The notes beneath the pieces are model-generated. The model saw nothing but the letters and a program-made list of their open reading frames with translations, was not told the origin of the DNA and ran no database searches. Of a stretch of 64,000 nt of DNA, positions 20,907-30,031 are shown in pieces. Within the stretch, counting starts at the first letter, position 1; each line of letters begins with the position of its first letter. This stretch comes from Burkholderiales bacterium (lineage in GTDB: Bacteria; Pseudomonadota; Gammaproteobacteria; Burkholderiales; Burkholderiaceae_C). The stretch is taken from contig JAUVWL010000003.1 in the NCBI GenBank assembly GCA_030604135.1, forward strand, positions 1 through 64,000, written 5' to 3'. Both the position numbers and the translations under genes were made by a program.

Positions 20907-22397
20907 ATGAAGCTGCGAACCCTTCAAACCCAGGCCATCGTCTCTGCGGCCGTGGCCGCGCTTTGGGCTGGTGGCCTTTCTCTCGGTCTGACGCCGACTG
21001 CGGTGCGCGCCCAGCCGACGGGTGCCCCCCTGGTTCAAGGGCTCCCGGACTTCACCGCCCTGGTGGATCTGGTGGGGCCGTCGGTGGTCAACATCCGCAC
21101 CCTCAGTCGGGCCAGCGAGAGTGCATCGGGTGGGGGCAGCCCCGATGAGCAGATGCTGGAGTTCTTCCGCCGGTTTGGCATTCCGATTCCCCCGGGGATG
21201 AACCCGCGCGGTCCGCGCCAGGAGCGTGGACCCTCAGATGAAGCCGTTCCCCGCGGTGTGGGTTCGGGTTTTGTCATCAGCCAGGACGGCTACATCATGA
21301 CCAATGCGCACGTGGTCGAAGGTGCAGACGAGTTGCTGGTGACCTTGCACGACAAGCGAGAGTTCAAGGCCAGGGTGGTCGGTTCGGACCGGCGCACCGA
21401 CGTGGCCGTGGTCAAGATTGAAGCCTCGGGTCTGTCGGCTGTGCGGCTGGGCGATGTGAACCGTTTGCGTGTGGGCGAATGGGTGATGGCCATCGGTTCG
21501 CCGTTCGGCCTTGAGAACACGGTGACGGCGGGTATCGTCAGTGCCAAGCAACGCGAGACGGGTGATTTCCTGCCCTTCATCCAGACCGACGTGGCCATCA
21601 ACCCGGGCAACTCGGGTGGTCCTCTGATCAACATGCGTGGCGAGGTGATCGGCATCAACAGCCAGATCTACTCGCGTTCGGGTGGTTTTCAGGGCATCTC
21701 CTTTGCCATCCCCATCGATGAGGCCGCCCGGGTTGCCGAGCAGTTGCGCACCGTGGGACGTGTGACGCGCGGACGCATCGGCGTGCGCATCGATCAGGTC
21801 AGCAAGGATGTGGCCGAGTCGATCGGTCTGGGTCGCCCGCGCGGTGCCCTCGTCAGGTCGGTGGAGCCAGACTCGCCAGCCGCCAAGGCGGGCGTGGAGC
21901 CGGGCGACATCATCCTGCGCTTCAACGGTCAGGAAGTGGAGCGGTCGGTGGATCTGCCTCGCCTGGTGGGGAACACCGCGCCCGGTAGCCGTGGTGCCAT
22001 GACGGTATTCCGACGTGGGGGGCAGCGCGAACTGAACGTGGTGGTGGCAGAGCTGGAACCTGAGCGTCCCCAGCCGACCGCTCAGGCGCCTCAGAGCACG
22101 CCTCCCAGCAGCAGCGGTCCTGCGCAGGCACTGGGCTTGTCGCTGGCCGACCTGACCGTCGCTCAGAAGCGCGAACTCGGTGTTCAGGGCGGCGTACGGG
22201 TGGCCGCTGTTGAAGGCGCGGCAGCGCGCGCGGGCCTGCGGGAGGGTGATGTGATCATGGCCGTCGCCAACACCGAAACGCCCAGTCTCAAAGAGCTGGA
22301 GGCCGTGCTGGCACGGCTTGACATGAGCCGGCCGGTGAACGTGTTGCTGCGCCGGGGCGAGTGGGCTCAGTATGTGGTGATTCGCCCCCAGAGATGA
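20907..22397 (+). CDS. mucD: Periplasmic serine protease, DegP/MucD (Do) family
   Basis: 496 residues. HtrA-type protease with a signal peptide (ending about AVRA), a trypsin-like domain and two PDZ domains. The catalytic triad is H135 (TNAHVVEG), D165 (RRTDVAVVKI) and S236 (NPGNSGGPL). PDZ1 covers about residues 285-385 and PDZ2 about 415-490. It closes the rpoE-rseA-rseB module and degrades misfolded periplasmic proteins. ATG 20907 has GAGGA 10 bases upstream; a GTG 30 bases earlier is less likely. Confidence 0.92.
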   Translation: MKLRTLQTQAIVSAAVAALWAGGLSLGLTPTAVRAQPTGAPLVQGLPDFTALVDLVGPSVVNIRTLSRASESASGGGSPDEQMLEFFRRFGIPIPPGMNPRGPRQERGPSDEAVPRGVGSGFVISQDGYIMTNAHVVEGADELLVTLHDKREFKARVVGSDRRTDVAVVKIEASGLSAVRLGDVNRLRVGEWVMAIGSPFGLENTVTAGIVSAKQRETGDFLPFIQTDVAINPGNSGGPLINMRGEVIGINSQIYSRSGGFQGISFAIPIDEAARVAEQLRTVGRVTRGRIGVRIDQVSKDVAESIGLGRPRGALVRSVEPDSPAAKAGVEPGDIILRFNGQEVERSVDLPRLVGNTAPGSRGAMTVFRRGGQRELNVVVAELEPERPQPTAQAPQSTPPSSSGPAQALGLSLADLTVAQKRELGVQGGVRVAAVEGAAARAGLREGDVIMAVANTETPSLKELEAVLARLDMSRPVNVLLRRGEWAQYVVIRPQR

Positions 22398-22493
22398 TCG
22401 GGACGCGAAACCCCGACCGAACAGGGGGTTATTGGGCACGGTGGCCGATTCACCACACCACGCGAACGGGCTTGACTCCGAAGCATGGCAAAT

Positions 22494-22519
22494 AAAAAGT
22501 TAGCATATGCTAACTTTTT
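22494..22519. repeat. 26-nt perfect palindrome
   Basis: Arms AAAAAGTTAGC and GCTAACTTTTT surround a central ATAT and every base pairs. It lies 97 bases after the mucD stop. It could be a weak bidirectional terminator (A-tract, 6-bp GTTAGC stem, T-tract on both strands) or a dyad operator; the sequence alone does not decide. Confidence 0.8.
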
Positions 22520-22766
22520 GCCTCGACGTCGGCTCGCAGTTCGTTAGAATTGGAGCAATCGGACGTCCATTCTTCGATTTCGGGCGCTCGGTTCTTCACC
22601 ATGTGAGAAGCGTTGCGAACCACAGACATTTTGCTCACATCTTGTGCACAGTTTATCCATGTGATTTGTGAGTAAACAGTTGATAACTTCTTGTCGTCCC
22701 TCTGCAACACGGTGATCCGGACGGTCTTCTGGTGTGCTGCGCCGGCTTTTTGCCTACAATGAAACC

Positions 22767-22831
22767 CCAACTATCGCAGTTGCCATTGATTGTTGGTTAT
22801 GGGCGCGTCACCAGCTGACGCGCCCTTTTTT
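22767..22831 (+). ncRNA. Candidate small RNA or lepA leader with terminator
   Basis: A TACAAT -10 element (22755-22760, no clear -35) would start a ~65-nt transcript near 22767. It would carry a 5-bp hairpin CAACT/AGTTG (22768-22782), then a 10-bp terminator stem GGGCGCGTCA/TGACGCGCCC (22801-22825) with six T (22826-22831), ending 38 bases before lepA. It resembles no RNA family I can name. Confidence 0.4.
22801..22831 (+). terminator. Rho-independent terminator upstream of lepA
   Basis: A perfect 10-bp GC-rich stem with a CCAGC loop and six T. It precedes lepA and follows no annotated gene, so it ends either read-through from mucD or the small transcript proposed here. Confidence 0.85.
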
Positions 22832-22869
22832 ATGGCGGGCCAAGGGCCTGCATCCGACCTGATTTCTTG

Positions 22870-24678
22870 ATGAAGCACATCCGCAATTTCTCCATCATTG
22901 CCCACATCGACCATGGCAAGTCGACCCTTGCAGACCGCATCATCTCTCGCTGCGGTGGCTTGTCCGATCGTGAGATGAGTGAGCAGGTGCTCGACTCGAT
23001 GGACATCGAAAAGGAGCGGGGCATCACCATCAAGGCACAGACCGCAGCACTGAGGTACCAGGCGCGCGACGGTCAGGTCTACAACCTGAACCTGATCGAC
23101 ACACCGGGACACGTCGACTTCTCCTACGAAGTCAGTCGTTCGCTGTCGGCATGTGAAGGGGCGCTGCTGGTGGTCGACGCCAGCCAGGGCGTCGAAGCCC
23201 AGACCGTTGCGAACTGCTACACGGCACTGGACCTTGGCGTCGAGGTGCTTCCAGTGCTCAACAAGATGGACCTGCCCAACGCCGATCCCGACAACGCCAA
23301 GGCCGAGATCGAAGATGTGATCGGCATCGATGCGACCGATGCCATTCCCTGTTCGGCCAAGACGGGCATGGGGGTGGAGGACATTCTTGAGGCGGTGGTT
23401 GCCCGTATCCCGGCCCCCCGGGGCAACGCGCAAGCCCCCTTGCGCGCCATGATCATCGACAGCTGGTTTGACACCTACGTGGGTGTGGTGATGCTGGTCC
23501 GTGTGGTCGATGGGCGCCTGCAAAAGGGCGAGCGTTTCAAGATGATGGCCACCCACTCGGCCTACAACGCCGACAACCTGGGCGTGTTCACGCCCGCTCA
23601 ACAGCCCAGGGACTCACTGGAGGCGGGTGAGGTCGGTTACATCATCGCCGGCATCAAAGAGCTGCAGGCGGCCAAGGTCGGCGACACCATCACGCTGGAA
23701 AAAAAGCTGCCCAACAACCTCGGTCCAGCCAGCGTGGCATTGCCTGGCTTCAAGGAAGTCAAGCCCCAGGTGTTTGCGGGCCTGTACCCGACGGAGGCCA
23801 GCGAGTACGACGCCTTGCGCGATGCCCTGGAAAAGCTCAAGCTCAACGACGCTGCGTTGCACTACGAGCCCGAGGTGTCCCAGGCTCTGGGCTTTGGCTT
23901 CCGCTGCGGTTTTCTCGGCCTGTTGCACATGGAGATCGTGCAGGAGCGCCTTGAGCGCGAGTTCGACCAGGACCTGGTCACCACGGCGCCCAGTGTGGTC
24001 TATGAAGTGGTCAAGGGCGATGGTGAGGTCATCCTGGTCGAGAACCCATCCAAGATGCCCGATCAGGGCAGGATTGAAGAGATTCGAGAGCCGATTGTCA
24101 CCGTTCACCTTTACATGCCACAGGAGTATGTCGGCCCGGTGATGACGCTGGCCAACCAGAAGCGTGGCGTGCAGATCAACATGGCCTACCACGGCAAGCA
24201 GGTCATGCTGACCTACGAGTTGCCCCTGGGTGAGATCGTGCTGGACTTCTTCGACAAGCTCAAGTCGGTCAGCCGAGGTTACGCCTCGATGGACTACGAA
24301 TTCAAGGAGTACCGGGCTTCCGACGTCGTCAAGGTCGATATCCTGCTCAATGGCGAGAAGGTGGATGCATTGTCCATCATCGTGCACCGCTCTCAGTCGC
24401 AATACCGCGGGCGGGCCGTGGCGGCCAAAATGCGCGAAATCATTTCCCGGCAGCAGTTCGATGTGGCGATTCAGGCCGCCATCGGTGGCAATGTGATCGC
24501 GCGGGAAACCATCAAGGCCTTGCGCAAGAACGTGCTGGCAAAATGCTACGGCGGCGACATCACCCGCAAACGCAAGCTCCTTGAAAAGCAGAAGGCAGGC
24601 AAGAAGCGGATGAAGCAGATCGGTTCGGTCGAAGTTCCCCAGGAAGCATTCCTGGCCATTTTGCAGGTGCAGGACTGA
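22870..24678 (+). CDS. lepA: Elongation factor 4 (LepA)
   Basis: 602 residues. Ribosome-associated translational GTPase. G1 is [10 protein letters not shown]2/G3 include [12 protein letters not shown] and DTPGHVDF, and G4 is [10 protein letters not shown]. The C-terminal LepA-specific domain is present ([22 protein letters not shown]). ATG 22870 is chosen; an in-frame TTG lies immediately before. Its stop overlaps the lepB ATG by one base, the usual lepA-lepB coupling. Confidence 0.97.
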   Translation: MKHIRNFSIIAHIDHGKSTLADRIISRCGGLSDREMSEQVLDSMDIEKERGITIKAQTAALRYQARDGQVYNLNLIDTPGHVDFSYEVSRSLSACEGALLVVDASQGVEAQTVANCYTALDLGVEVLPVLNKMDLPNADPDNAKAEIEDVIGIDATDAIPCSAKTGMGVEDILEAVVARIPAPRGNAQAPLRAMIIDSWFDTYVGVVMLVRVVDGRLQKGERFKMMATHSAYNADNLGVFTPAQQPRDSLEAGEVGYIIAGIKELQAAKVGDTITLEKKLPNNLGPASVALPGFKEVKPQVFAGLYPTEASEYDALRDALEKLKLNDAALHYEPEVSQALGFGFRCGFLGLLHMEIVQERLEREFDQDLVTTAPSVVYEVVKGDGEVILVENPSKMPDQGRIEEIREPIVTVHLYMPQEYVGPVMTLANQKRGVQINMAYHGKQVMLTYELPLGEIVLDFFDKLKSVSRGYASMDYEFKEYRASDVVKVDILLNGEKVDALSIIVHRSQSQYRGRAVAAKMREIISRQQFDVAIQAAIGGNVIARETIKALRKNVLAKCYGGDITRKRKLLEKQKAGKKRMKQIGSVEVPQEAFLAILQVQD

Positions 24679-25655
24679 TGCAGGCCGCGATGAGTGCAAT
24701 CACGGCGGTGGTGCTGAGTGCGTTTGCACTCTATGTGCTCGCGTTCGTGACCGGAACGGTGGAGGGCAACTTCGCCCTCGTGCTGATGTTGGCCACGCTG
24801 ATCACCGGAATCTACTGGCTTGCCGAGAAACTCGTGTTCCTGCCGCGGCGCCGGCGGGCCGCGCAGCAACTGCTGGACGAATACCATGCTCGCGCTGCCG
24901 CCTTGAGGGCACAGGGATTCAGCCACATCGAAGGCGAAGTGGAGCAGTCGCGCCAGAAAGTGATGGCGCAGCCCTGGTGGCTCGACTGGACTGCAGGCCT
25001 GTTTCCAGTCATTCTGGCGGTGTTCGTGTTGCGCTCGTTTTTGTTCGAGCCATTCAAGATTCCGTCGGGTTCCATGATCCCGACACTGCGTGTCGGTGAT
25101 CTGATTCTGGTGAACAAGTACCACTACGGTATCCGTCTGCCGGTATTCAACACCAAGATCATCAGCAACAATGAGCCTCGCCGGGGTGATGTGGTGGTGT
25201 TTCGCTATCCGCCGCAACCCAGTCTGGACTACATCAAGCGCGTGGTGGGCTTGCCTGGTGATGAAGTGGCCTATTTGAACAAGCAACTGGCCATCAATGG
25301 GCAGCCTGTGCCGCGTGAAGAGCTTCCCGAGTTTTTTGACAACGACAGCATGCGCTACGCGGCCCAGTTCAGCGAAGTGCTCGATGGTCGCCGCTACCTG
25401 ATCCTCAACGACGCCGATCGGCCGTCCTTTATTCCAGGGACCACCGATTTCCCGTTCAAGGACCTGTGTCGCTATTCGGTTGACGGCGTTGTGTGCAGGG
25501 TGCCCGAAGGGCACTACTTCATGATGGGTGACAATAGGGACAATTCGCTTGACTCGCGTTATTGGGGATTCGTCCCCGAGTCCCATATCGTGGGTCGTGC
25601 CTTTTTTGTCTGGATGAACTTTGGCGACCTGGGCCGCATCGGGTCGTTCGAGTGA
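24678..25655 (+). CDS. lepB: Signal peptidase I
   Basis: 325 residues. It removes signal peptides from exported preproteins at the periplasmic face. Two N-terminal membrane helices (about residues 5-25 and 30-50) and a third near residue 110-125 precede the catalytic domain. The Ser/Lys dyad is S132 in PSGSMIPTL and K187 in YIKRVVGLPGD. The late motif GDNRDNSLDSRYWG is present. The start overlaps the lepA stop (TGATG). Confidence 0.95.
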   Translation: MQAAMSAITAVVLSAFALYVLAFVTGTVEGNFALVLMLATLITGIYWLAEKLVFLPRRRRAAQQLLDEYHARAAALRAQGFSHIEGEVEQSRQKVMAQPWWLDWTAGLFPVILAVFVLRSFLFEPFKIPSGSMIPTLRVGDLILVNKYHYGIRLPVFNTKIISNNEPRRGDVVVFRYPPQPSLDYIKRVVGLPGDEVAYLNKQLAINGQPVPREELPEFFDNDSMRYAAQFSEVLDGRRYLILNDADRPSFIPGTTDFPFKDLCRYSVDGVVCRVPEGHYFMMGDNRDNSLDSRYWGFVPESHIVGRAFFVWMNFGDLGRIGSFE

Positions 25656-25689
25656 AGGCTGTTTCCTGTTGAGACCGGAGTACCCCCCT

Positions 25690-26037
25690 ATGCGCACCCA
25701 GCACCAGCAACGTGGCCTGACCTTCATTGGTCTGCTGTTTGTCGGCATCATCCTGGCCTTCGTGGGCGTGGTGGTGGCCCAGGTGGTACCGACCTACGTC
25801 GAGTTCATGGCCGTACAGAAAGCCACGGACAAGGCAGCGGCCGGTACCACCGTGGGTGAAATTCGGACCATCTTTGACCGCGCTGCCCAGATCGATGACA
25901 TCCGAAGCATCGCCGGCAAAGACCTGGAGATCACCAAGCAGGGCGACCGCGTGGTGGTCGCTTTCGATTACAGCCGCGAAATCCACCTGTTTGGTCCGGC
26001 CTATCTGGTCATGAAGTACCAGGGGCGCTCAAAGTGA
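25690..26037 (+). CDS. DUF4845 family protein
   Basis: 115 residues. It has a short basic N-terminus followed by one hydrophobic segment (GLTFIGLLFVGIILAFVGVVVAQVVP), so it is a likely single-pass, pilin-like inner-membrane protein. DUF4845 proteins sit between lepB and rnc in many beta- and gammaproteobacteria; their function is unknown. It is preceded by a GGAG-containing stretch and lies in line with lepB and rnc. Confidence 0.8.
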   Translation: MRTQHQQRGLTFIGLLFVGIILAFVGVVVAQVVPTYVEFMAVQKATDKAAAGTTVGEIRTIFDRAAQIDDIRSIAGKDLEITKQGDRVVVAFDYSREIHLFGPAYLVMKYQGRSK

Positions 26038-26071
26038 GCTCGGCCGCCACAGATCGGTCGGATCGCGGTGG

Positions 26072-26776
26072 GTGTCTTCGGCCTTGACGTCCGACATTCA
26101 GGCCCTTCAGCAACGCCTGGGCCATCGTTTTGCCAATCCGCGCCTGATCGAGCGCGCACTCACCCATCGCAGTTTCTCAGCCGATCACAACGAACGGCTG
26201 GAATTTCTGGGTGATGCTGTGCTGGGTCTGGCCGTGTCGAGCCTGCTTTTCGAGAAGCTCAGCCAGATGCCCGAGGGCGATCTCTCTCGGGTACGCGCCA
26301 ACCTGGTCAAGCAGGACAGTCTGGCCAAGATCGCGGGCCGGCTCGGTCTGTCGACCTGTCTGCGCCTGGGGGATGGCGAGAAGCGCTCGGGCGGAACAAA
26401 GCGTCCTTCCATTCTGGCCGATGCGGTCGAAGCCTTGATCGGTGCGGTCTATCTGGACGCAGGATTCGAGACCGCGCACGCCCTGGTGGCGCGACTGTAT
26501 GCCGATGTCCACTGGCATGACCAGATGGTGGCCATGGGCAAGGATCCGAAGACCGAATTGCAGGAGTGGCTGCAGGGGCGCAAAATGAAGCTGCCGGCGT
26601 ACCGTGTCGTGAGCACGCTCGGAGAAGCCCATCGGCAGACCTTCGATGTCGAATGCTGCGTGATCGAGACAGGGCATTGCGAGCGTGGCATGGGTGCCTC
26701 CCGCCGTGCGGCCGAACAGGCGGCAGCAGCTGCCATGCTGCAGCACCTGCAGGGCGGTGCCGCTGCTGGTGTCTGA
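26072..26776 (+). CDS. rnc: Ribonuclease III
   Basis: 234 residues from GTG 26072 (TTG 26084 is an alternative; no ATG is near). Double-strand-specific RNase for rRNA and mRNA processing. The signature [13 protein letters not shown] is at about residues 41-53 and the second acidic cluster is in the [15 protein letters not shown] helix. A C-terminal double-stranded RNA binding domain follows (from about 155, [13 protein letters not shown]). It is followed by era, the common rnc-era pair. Confidence 0.94.
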   Translation: MSSALTSDIQALQQRLGHRFANPRLIERALTHRSFSADHNERLEFLGDAVLGLAVSSLLFEKLSQMPEGDLSRVRANLVKQDSLAKIAGRLGLSTCLRLGDGEKRSGGTKRPSILADAVEALIGAVYLDAGFETAHALVARLYADVHWHDQMVAMGKDPKTELQEWLQGRKMKLPAYRVVSTLGEAHRQTFDVECCVIETGHCERGMGASRRAAEQAAAAAMLQHLQGGAAAGV

Positions 26777-26811
26777 ACCACTGCCCCTATCCACCGTTTT
26801 GTTTGTTGCAC

Positions 26812-27831
26812 ATGCCCAAGAACCCCCCTTCTGTGAGTCCGGCATCGGCCAATACCGATCTTGATGCCATGCTGGCCCGAGCCCTGGGCAAGACAGAAGC
26901 CCCAGCACCCTTGCCAGAGGAGGCCGTGCAAGCCGAGCCGGTTGCCCTGGATGACCAGCACTGCGGCTATGTGGCCATCGTCGGAAAGCCCAACGTGGGC
27001 AAGTCCACCCTTCTCAATGCCCTGGTGGGTCAGAAGGTGAGCATCACCTCACGCAAGGCGCAGACCACCCGTCACCGAATCACAGGCTATCGCACCGTAG
27101 GTGCTCACCAGTTCGTCTTTGTCGACACACCCGGGTTTCAGACCCGGCATGGCAATGCGCTCAATCGGGCATTGAACAAGACGGTGCTGGGGGCTGTGGC
27201 CGACGTTGATCTCATTCTGTTTGTGGTGGAGGCGGGCCGCTTCAACCTGGCGGATGCCAAGGTGCTTGATCTGTTGCCGCGCGAGTTGCCGGTGGTGCTG
27301 CTGGCCAACAAGTTCGATCTGGTGCATCGCCGTGGTGAACTCGCACCTTGGCTGCGCTCCATGCAGGAGCGGCATCCGTTTGCCGAGTTTGTGCCCATGT
27401 CGGCCAAGAACCCGAAAGACATCCAGCGCCTGTTCGATATCTGCGGCAAGTATCTGCCGCGCCAGGCCTGGATGCACGACCCGGATGAGTTGACCGACCG
27501 TAGTGAGCGCTTCATGGCGGCCGAAATGGTGCGCGAGAAGTTGTTTCGTTTGACTGGCGACGAGTTGCCTTACACATCGACGGTGGTGATCGACAAATTC
27601 GAGGAAGAAGGGGCTTTGCGGCGGGTGGCCGCCACCATCGTGGTTGAGCGTGAAGGCCATAAGGGCATGGTGATTGGCGACAAGGGCGAGAAGCTCAAGC
27701 GCATTGGCACCGAGGCCCGACAGGAGCTGGAAAGGCTCTGGGGTTGCAAGGTTTTCCTCGAATTGTGGGTGAAGGTCCGCTCCGGTTGGGCAGACGATGA
27801 CGCACGTGTGCGGTCCTTTGGATACGAATGA
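26812..27831 (+). CDS. era: GTPase Era
   Basis: 339 residues. Essential GTPase in 30S assembly that binds the 16S rRNA 3' end. G1 is GKPNVGKST at residue 58, G3 is DTPGFQ, G4 is NKFD, and the C-terminal KH domain contains the [18 protein letters not shown] motif. The chain has about 43 extra residues before the G domain compared with E. coli Era, rich in Ala, Pro and Glu. No internal start restores the short form except by losing conserved sequence. Confidence 0.95.
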   Translation: MPKNPPSVSPASANTDLDAMLARALGKTEAPAPLPEEAVQAEPVALDDQHCGYVAIVGKPNVGKSTLLNALVGQKVSITSRKAQTTRHRITGYRTVGAHQFVFVDTPGFQTRHGNALNRALNKTVLGAVADVDLILFVVEAGRFNLADAKVLDLLPRELPVVLLANKFDLVHRRGELAPWLRSMQERHPFAEFVPMSAKNPKDIQRLFDICGKYLPRQAWMHDPDELTDRSERFMAAEMVREKLFRLTGDELPYTSTVVIDKFEEEGALRRVAATIVVEREGHKGMVIGDKGEKLKRIGTEARQELERLWGCKVFLELWVKVRSGWADDDARVRSFGYE

Positions 27832-27839
27832 CGTGTTGG

Positions 27840-28029
27840 CCCCCACGCTCCGCCGCTGCGCGGGTCGCTGCCCCCCGAGGGGGCTGACCTTGCTTGGGGC
27901 GGCCCTGCGCTGCGGTCCTGTTGCCCCCACGCTCCGCCGCTGCGCGGGTCGCTGCCCCCCGAGGGGGCTGACCTTGCTTGGGGCGGCCCTGCGCTGCGGT
28001 CCTGTTGCCCCCACGCTCCGCCGCTGCGC
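27840..28029. repeat. 84-bp tandem repeat, 2.26 copies, between era and recO
   Basis: Units begin at 27840, 27924 and 28008 (period exactly 84). Two complete units look identical by eye; the third stops after 22 bases at 28029. The unit is very GC-rich and contains the inverted core CCCCCCGAGGGGG, so each copy can form a hairpin. It fills most of the 228 bases between the genes. Confidence 0.9.
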
Positions 28030-28059
28030 CGGTATGGCATTCAGCTCTGGTGAACTGGC

Positions 28060-28851
28060 ATGAGCCGGCGGGCGGCGGAGCAGTTGGCCTTTGTTCTGCA
28101 CCGGTACGACTGGAGCGAGTCCAGCCTGATACTTGAGGTGTTTGCCCGGGAACAGGGGCGCTTGGCCTTGGTGGCCAAGGGCGTCAAGCGGCCCACTTCA
28201 CAATTTCGGCCTGTGTTGCTGCCACTGCAGCCGCTGTCGCTGAGCTGGGGCGGTGATGCCGAGATCCGCACCCTCAAATCGGCCCAATGGGTGGGCGGTC
28301 ACGTCATGCCAACAGGGGAAGCCTTGCTGTCGGGCAGCTACCTCAACGAGTTGCTGATGCGTCTGATGGCACGAGACGACCCCCATCCGCAGCTGTTCGA
28401 TCACTATACCTTGGCTGTGCAGCTGCTCTCGGAACAACCGCAAACGCAATCGCTGGTGCTGCGCGCCTTCGAGCTGCTGCTGCTGCGCGAACTGGGGCTG
28501 TTGGCCGATCTGGATCGTGAGGGCAGCAGCCTCAATGTGCTCGACGCGGACAGCCGATACGTGCTGACGCCGGAGCTGGGGCTGCGGCAAGCCTCCGAGG
28601 ATGAAGCCCAAGCCATGGGGGCCACACAGTGGCAGGCCCTGGCACGGGCGCTGGAGGGCGAACGCCCGCTGGTGGATCTGCTGGGCGTCTGTGCCGGCAG
28701 CCTGGCGGCTTTGCGCAATCAATTGCGTTCACTGCTGCACTACCATAGCGGCATGAGCGTCTTCAAGACGCGCCAGCTGATGCTCGATGTGCAAGCCCTT
28801 GCTCGCCTTCGGCCCAAGGTCAACAACCCCGACTGCCCCGATGTGCGCTGA
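28060..28851 (+). CDS. recO: DNA repair protein RecO
   Basis: 263 residues. RecO acts with RecR to load RecA onto SSB-coated DNA. It has an N-terminal OB-fold region (AFVLHRYDWSESSLILEVFAREQGRLALVAKG) followed by a helical C-terminal part. The length is a little above E. coli RecO (242). The upstream gap is occupied by the 84-bp tandem repeat, and the final 11 bases overlap the start of pdxJ. Confidence 0.92.
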   Translation: MSRRAAEQLAFVLHRYDWSESSLILEVFAREQGRLALVAKGVKRPTSQFRPVLLPLQPLSLSWGGDAEIRTLKSAQWVGGHVMPTGEALLSGSYLNELLMRLMARDDPHPQLFDHYTLAVQLLSEQPQTQSLVLRAFELLLLRELGLLADLDREGSSLNVLDADSRYVLTPELGLRQASEDEAQAMGATQWQALARALEGERPLVDLLGVCAGSLAALRNQLRSLLHYHSGMSVFKTRQLMLDVQALARLRPKVNNPDCPDVR

Positions 28852-29626
28852 TACAACCCGTGGCCGCACGGCCCTGTCCGTCAATCTCAACAAAGTCGCG
28901 CTGGTGCGCAACACGCGCCACCTGGGCATTCCCAGTGTCACCCGGGCGGCAATGATGTGCCTTCAAGCCGGCGCAGCCGGCATCACGGTTCACCCCCGGC
29001 CGGACGAGCGCCACATTCGTCGGCAGGACGTGTTCGACCTGGCCGAACTCATGCGCGACTGGCCCGACCGGGAGTTCAACATCGAGGGCAACCCGTTCCA
29101 CAATCTCATGGACATCGCGCGCGACGTGAGGGCGCGCGGCTTGCCACTGCACCAGCTGACCTTCGTGCCCGACAGCGAAGGGCAGTTCACGAGTGACCAC
29201 GGCTGGAGCTTCCCGCAGGACGGCGAGCGGCTTCGGCCCATGACGGCGGAGGCGCGGTCCCTGGGTGCACGAGTAAGCCTTTTCATGGATGCCGAACCGG
29301 GCCAGATGGCATTGGCGCGCGCGGCCGGCGCAGACCGGGTCGAGCTCTATACCGAGCCCTATGCGGCCGCGTGGAACACGCCCCACCGAAATGCCCAGCT
29401 CGACCGTTTCCGCGAGGCCGGGCAAGCGGCGCTGGACGCCGGTCTCGGTCTGAACGCGGGCCATGACCTCAACCGGGACAACCTGACGGCTTTCCTGAGC
29501 GCGGTGCCAGGCGTGCAAGAGGTGTCCATCGGCCATGCCCTGATGGCCGATGCCCTGGAGATGGGCTATGCAGACACGGTGGCCGACTACCTGCGCTGCA
29601 TTGAGGCCGCAGCATTGGCGGATTGA
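28841..29626 (+). CDS. pdxJ: Pyridoxine 5'-phosphate synthase
   Basis: 261 residues. It condenses 1-deoxyxylulose-5-phosphate with 3-amino-1-hydroxyacetone phosphate to form pyridoxine phosphate. It has the [15 protein letters not shown] start, [23 protein letters not shown] and the C-terminal [13 protein letters not shown] motif. The ATG lies inside the recO end (11-base overlap) and acpS follows 5 bases after the stop, the conserved recO-pdxJ-acpS order. Confidence 0.95.
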   Translation: MCADTTRGRTALSVNLNKVALVRNTRHLGIPSVTRAAMMCLQAGAAGITVHPRPDERHIRRQDVFDLAELMRDWPDREFNIEGNPFHNLMDIARDVRARGLPLHQLTFVPDSEGQFTSDHGWSFPQDGERLRPMTAEARSLGARVSLFMDAEPGQMALARAAGADRVELYTEPYAAAWNTPHRNAQLDRFREAGQAALDAGLGLNAGHDLNRDNLTAFLSAVPGVQEVSIGHALMADALEMGYADTVADYLRCIEAAALAD

Positions 29627-29631
29627 CCGGC

Positions 29632-30024
29632 ATGGTGTTTGGCATCGGAACCGATATCTGCGACATGCGCCGCATCGAGGCGACCTACGGTCGCCAGGGT
29701 GATCGCTTCGTTCGGCGTGTGCTGGGCGATGCCGAGCTGGCCGTCTGGCAACAACGCAGCGCCCGCTGGCCGCAACGCGGCCTGCGCTACCTGGCCACGC
29801 GGTTCTCGGCCAAAGAAGCCTTCTCCAAAGCCATCGGCCTGGGGATTCGCTCACCCATGACCTGGCAGCGGTGCGAAATCCTGAATCACCCCAGCGGACA
29901 GCCCTATGTGCAGCTGCACGGCGAGCTGCGGGACTGGTTCGAGGCGCGCGGTCTGCGGGCGCACGTGACGGTGACCGATGAGACCGACTATGCGGCCAGC
30001 TTCGTCGTGGTCGAAAAGGACTGA
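29632..30024 (+). CDS. acpS: Holo-ACP synthase
   Basis: 130 residues. It transfers 4'-phosphopantetheine from CoA to the serine of ACP (acpP is at 15.75 kb). The magnesium-binding [13 protein letters not shown] motif is at the N-terminus and the [13 protein letters not shown] motif follows. ATG 29632 is chosen over an in-frame TTG nine bases upstream. It ends 7 bases before nagZ. Confidence 0.95.
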   Translation: MVFGIGTDICDMRRIEATYGRQGDRFVRRVLGDAELAVWQQRSARWPQRGLRYLATRFSAKEAFSKAIGLGIRSPMTWQRCEILNHPSGQPYVQLHGELRDWFEARGLRAHVTVTDETDYAASFVVVEKD

Positions 30025-30031
30025 TGGACCC

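Larger units (their letters stand above)
22398..22869. other. 472-base intergenic region between mucD and lepA
   Basis: No convincing protein gene. By eye it is more AT-rich than its surroundings from about 22480 to 22800. It holds a weak hairpin (AACCCC/GGGGTT, 22409-22430), a 26-nt perfect palindrome (22494-22519), and a compact two-hairpin transcript candidate with a strong terminator (22755-22831). Confidence 0.6.

Noticed and set aside
22653-22661. TTATCCATG, close to a DnaA box (TTATCCACA)
   Set aside because: It is a single site with two mismatches and no cluster, and no origin-type genes are nearby.
22510-22770. An 86-codon minus-strand frame in the mucD-lepA gap
   Set aside because: It starts with TTG, has no ribosome binding site or recognisable motif, and its stop lies in the 26-nt palindrome. 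It is more likely chance in an AT-richer stretch.
27840-28029. Tandem repeat considered as a CRISPR array
   Set aside because: The units are contiguous 84-bp copies without unique spacers, and no cas genes are present.
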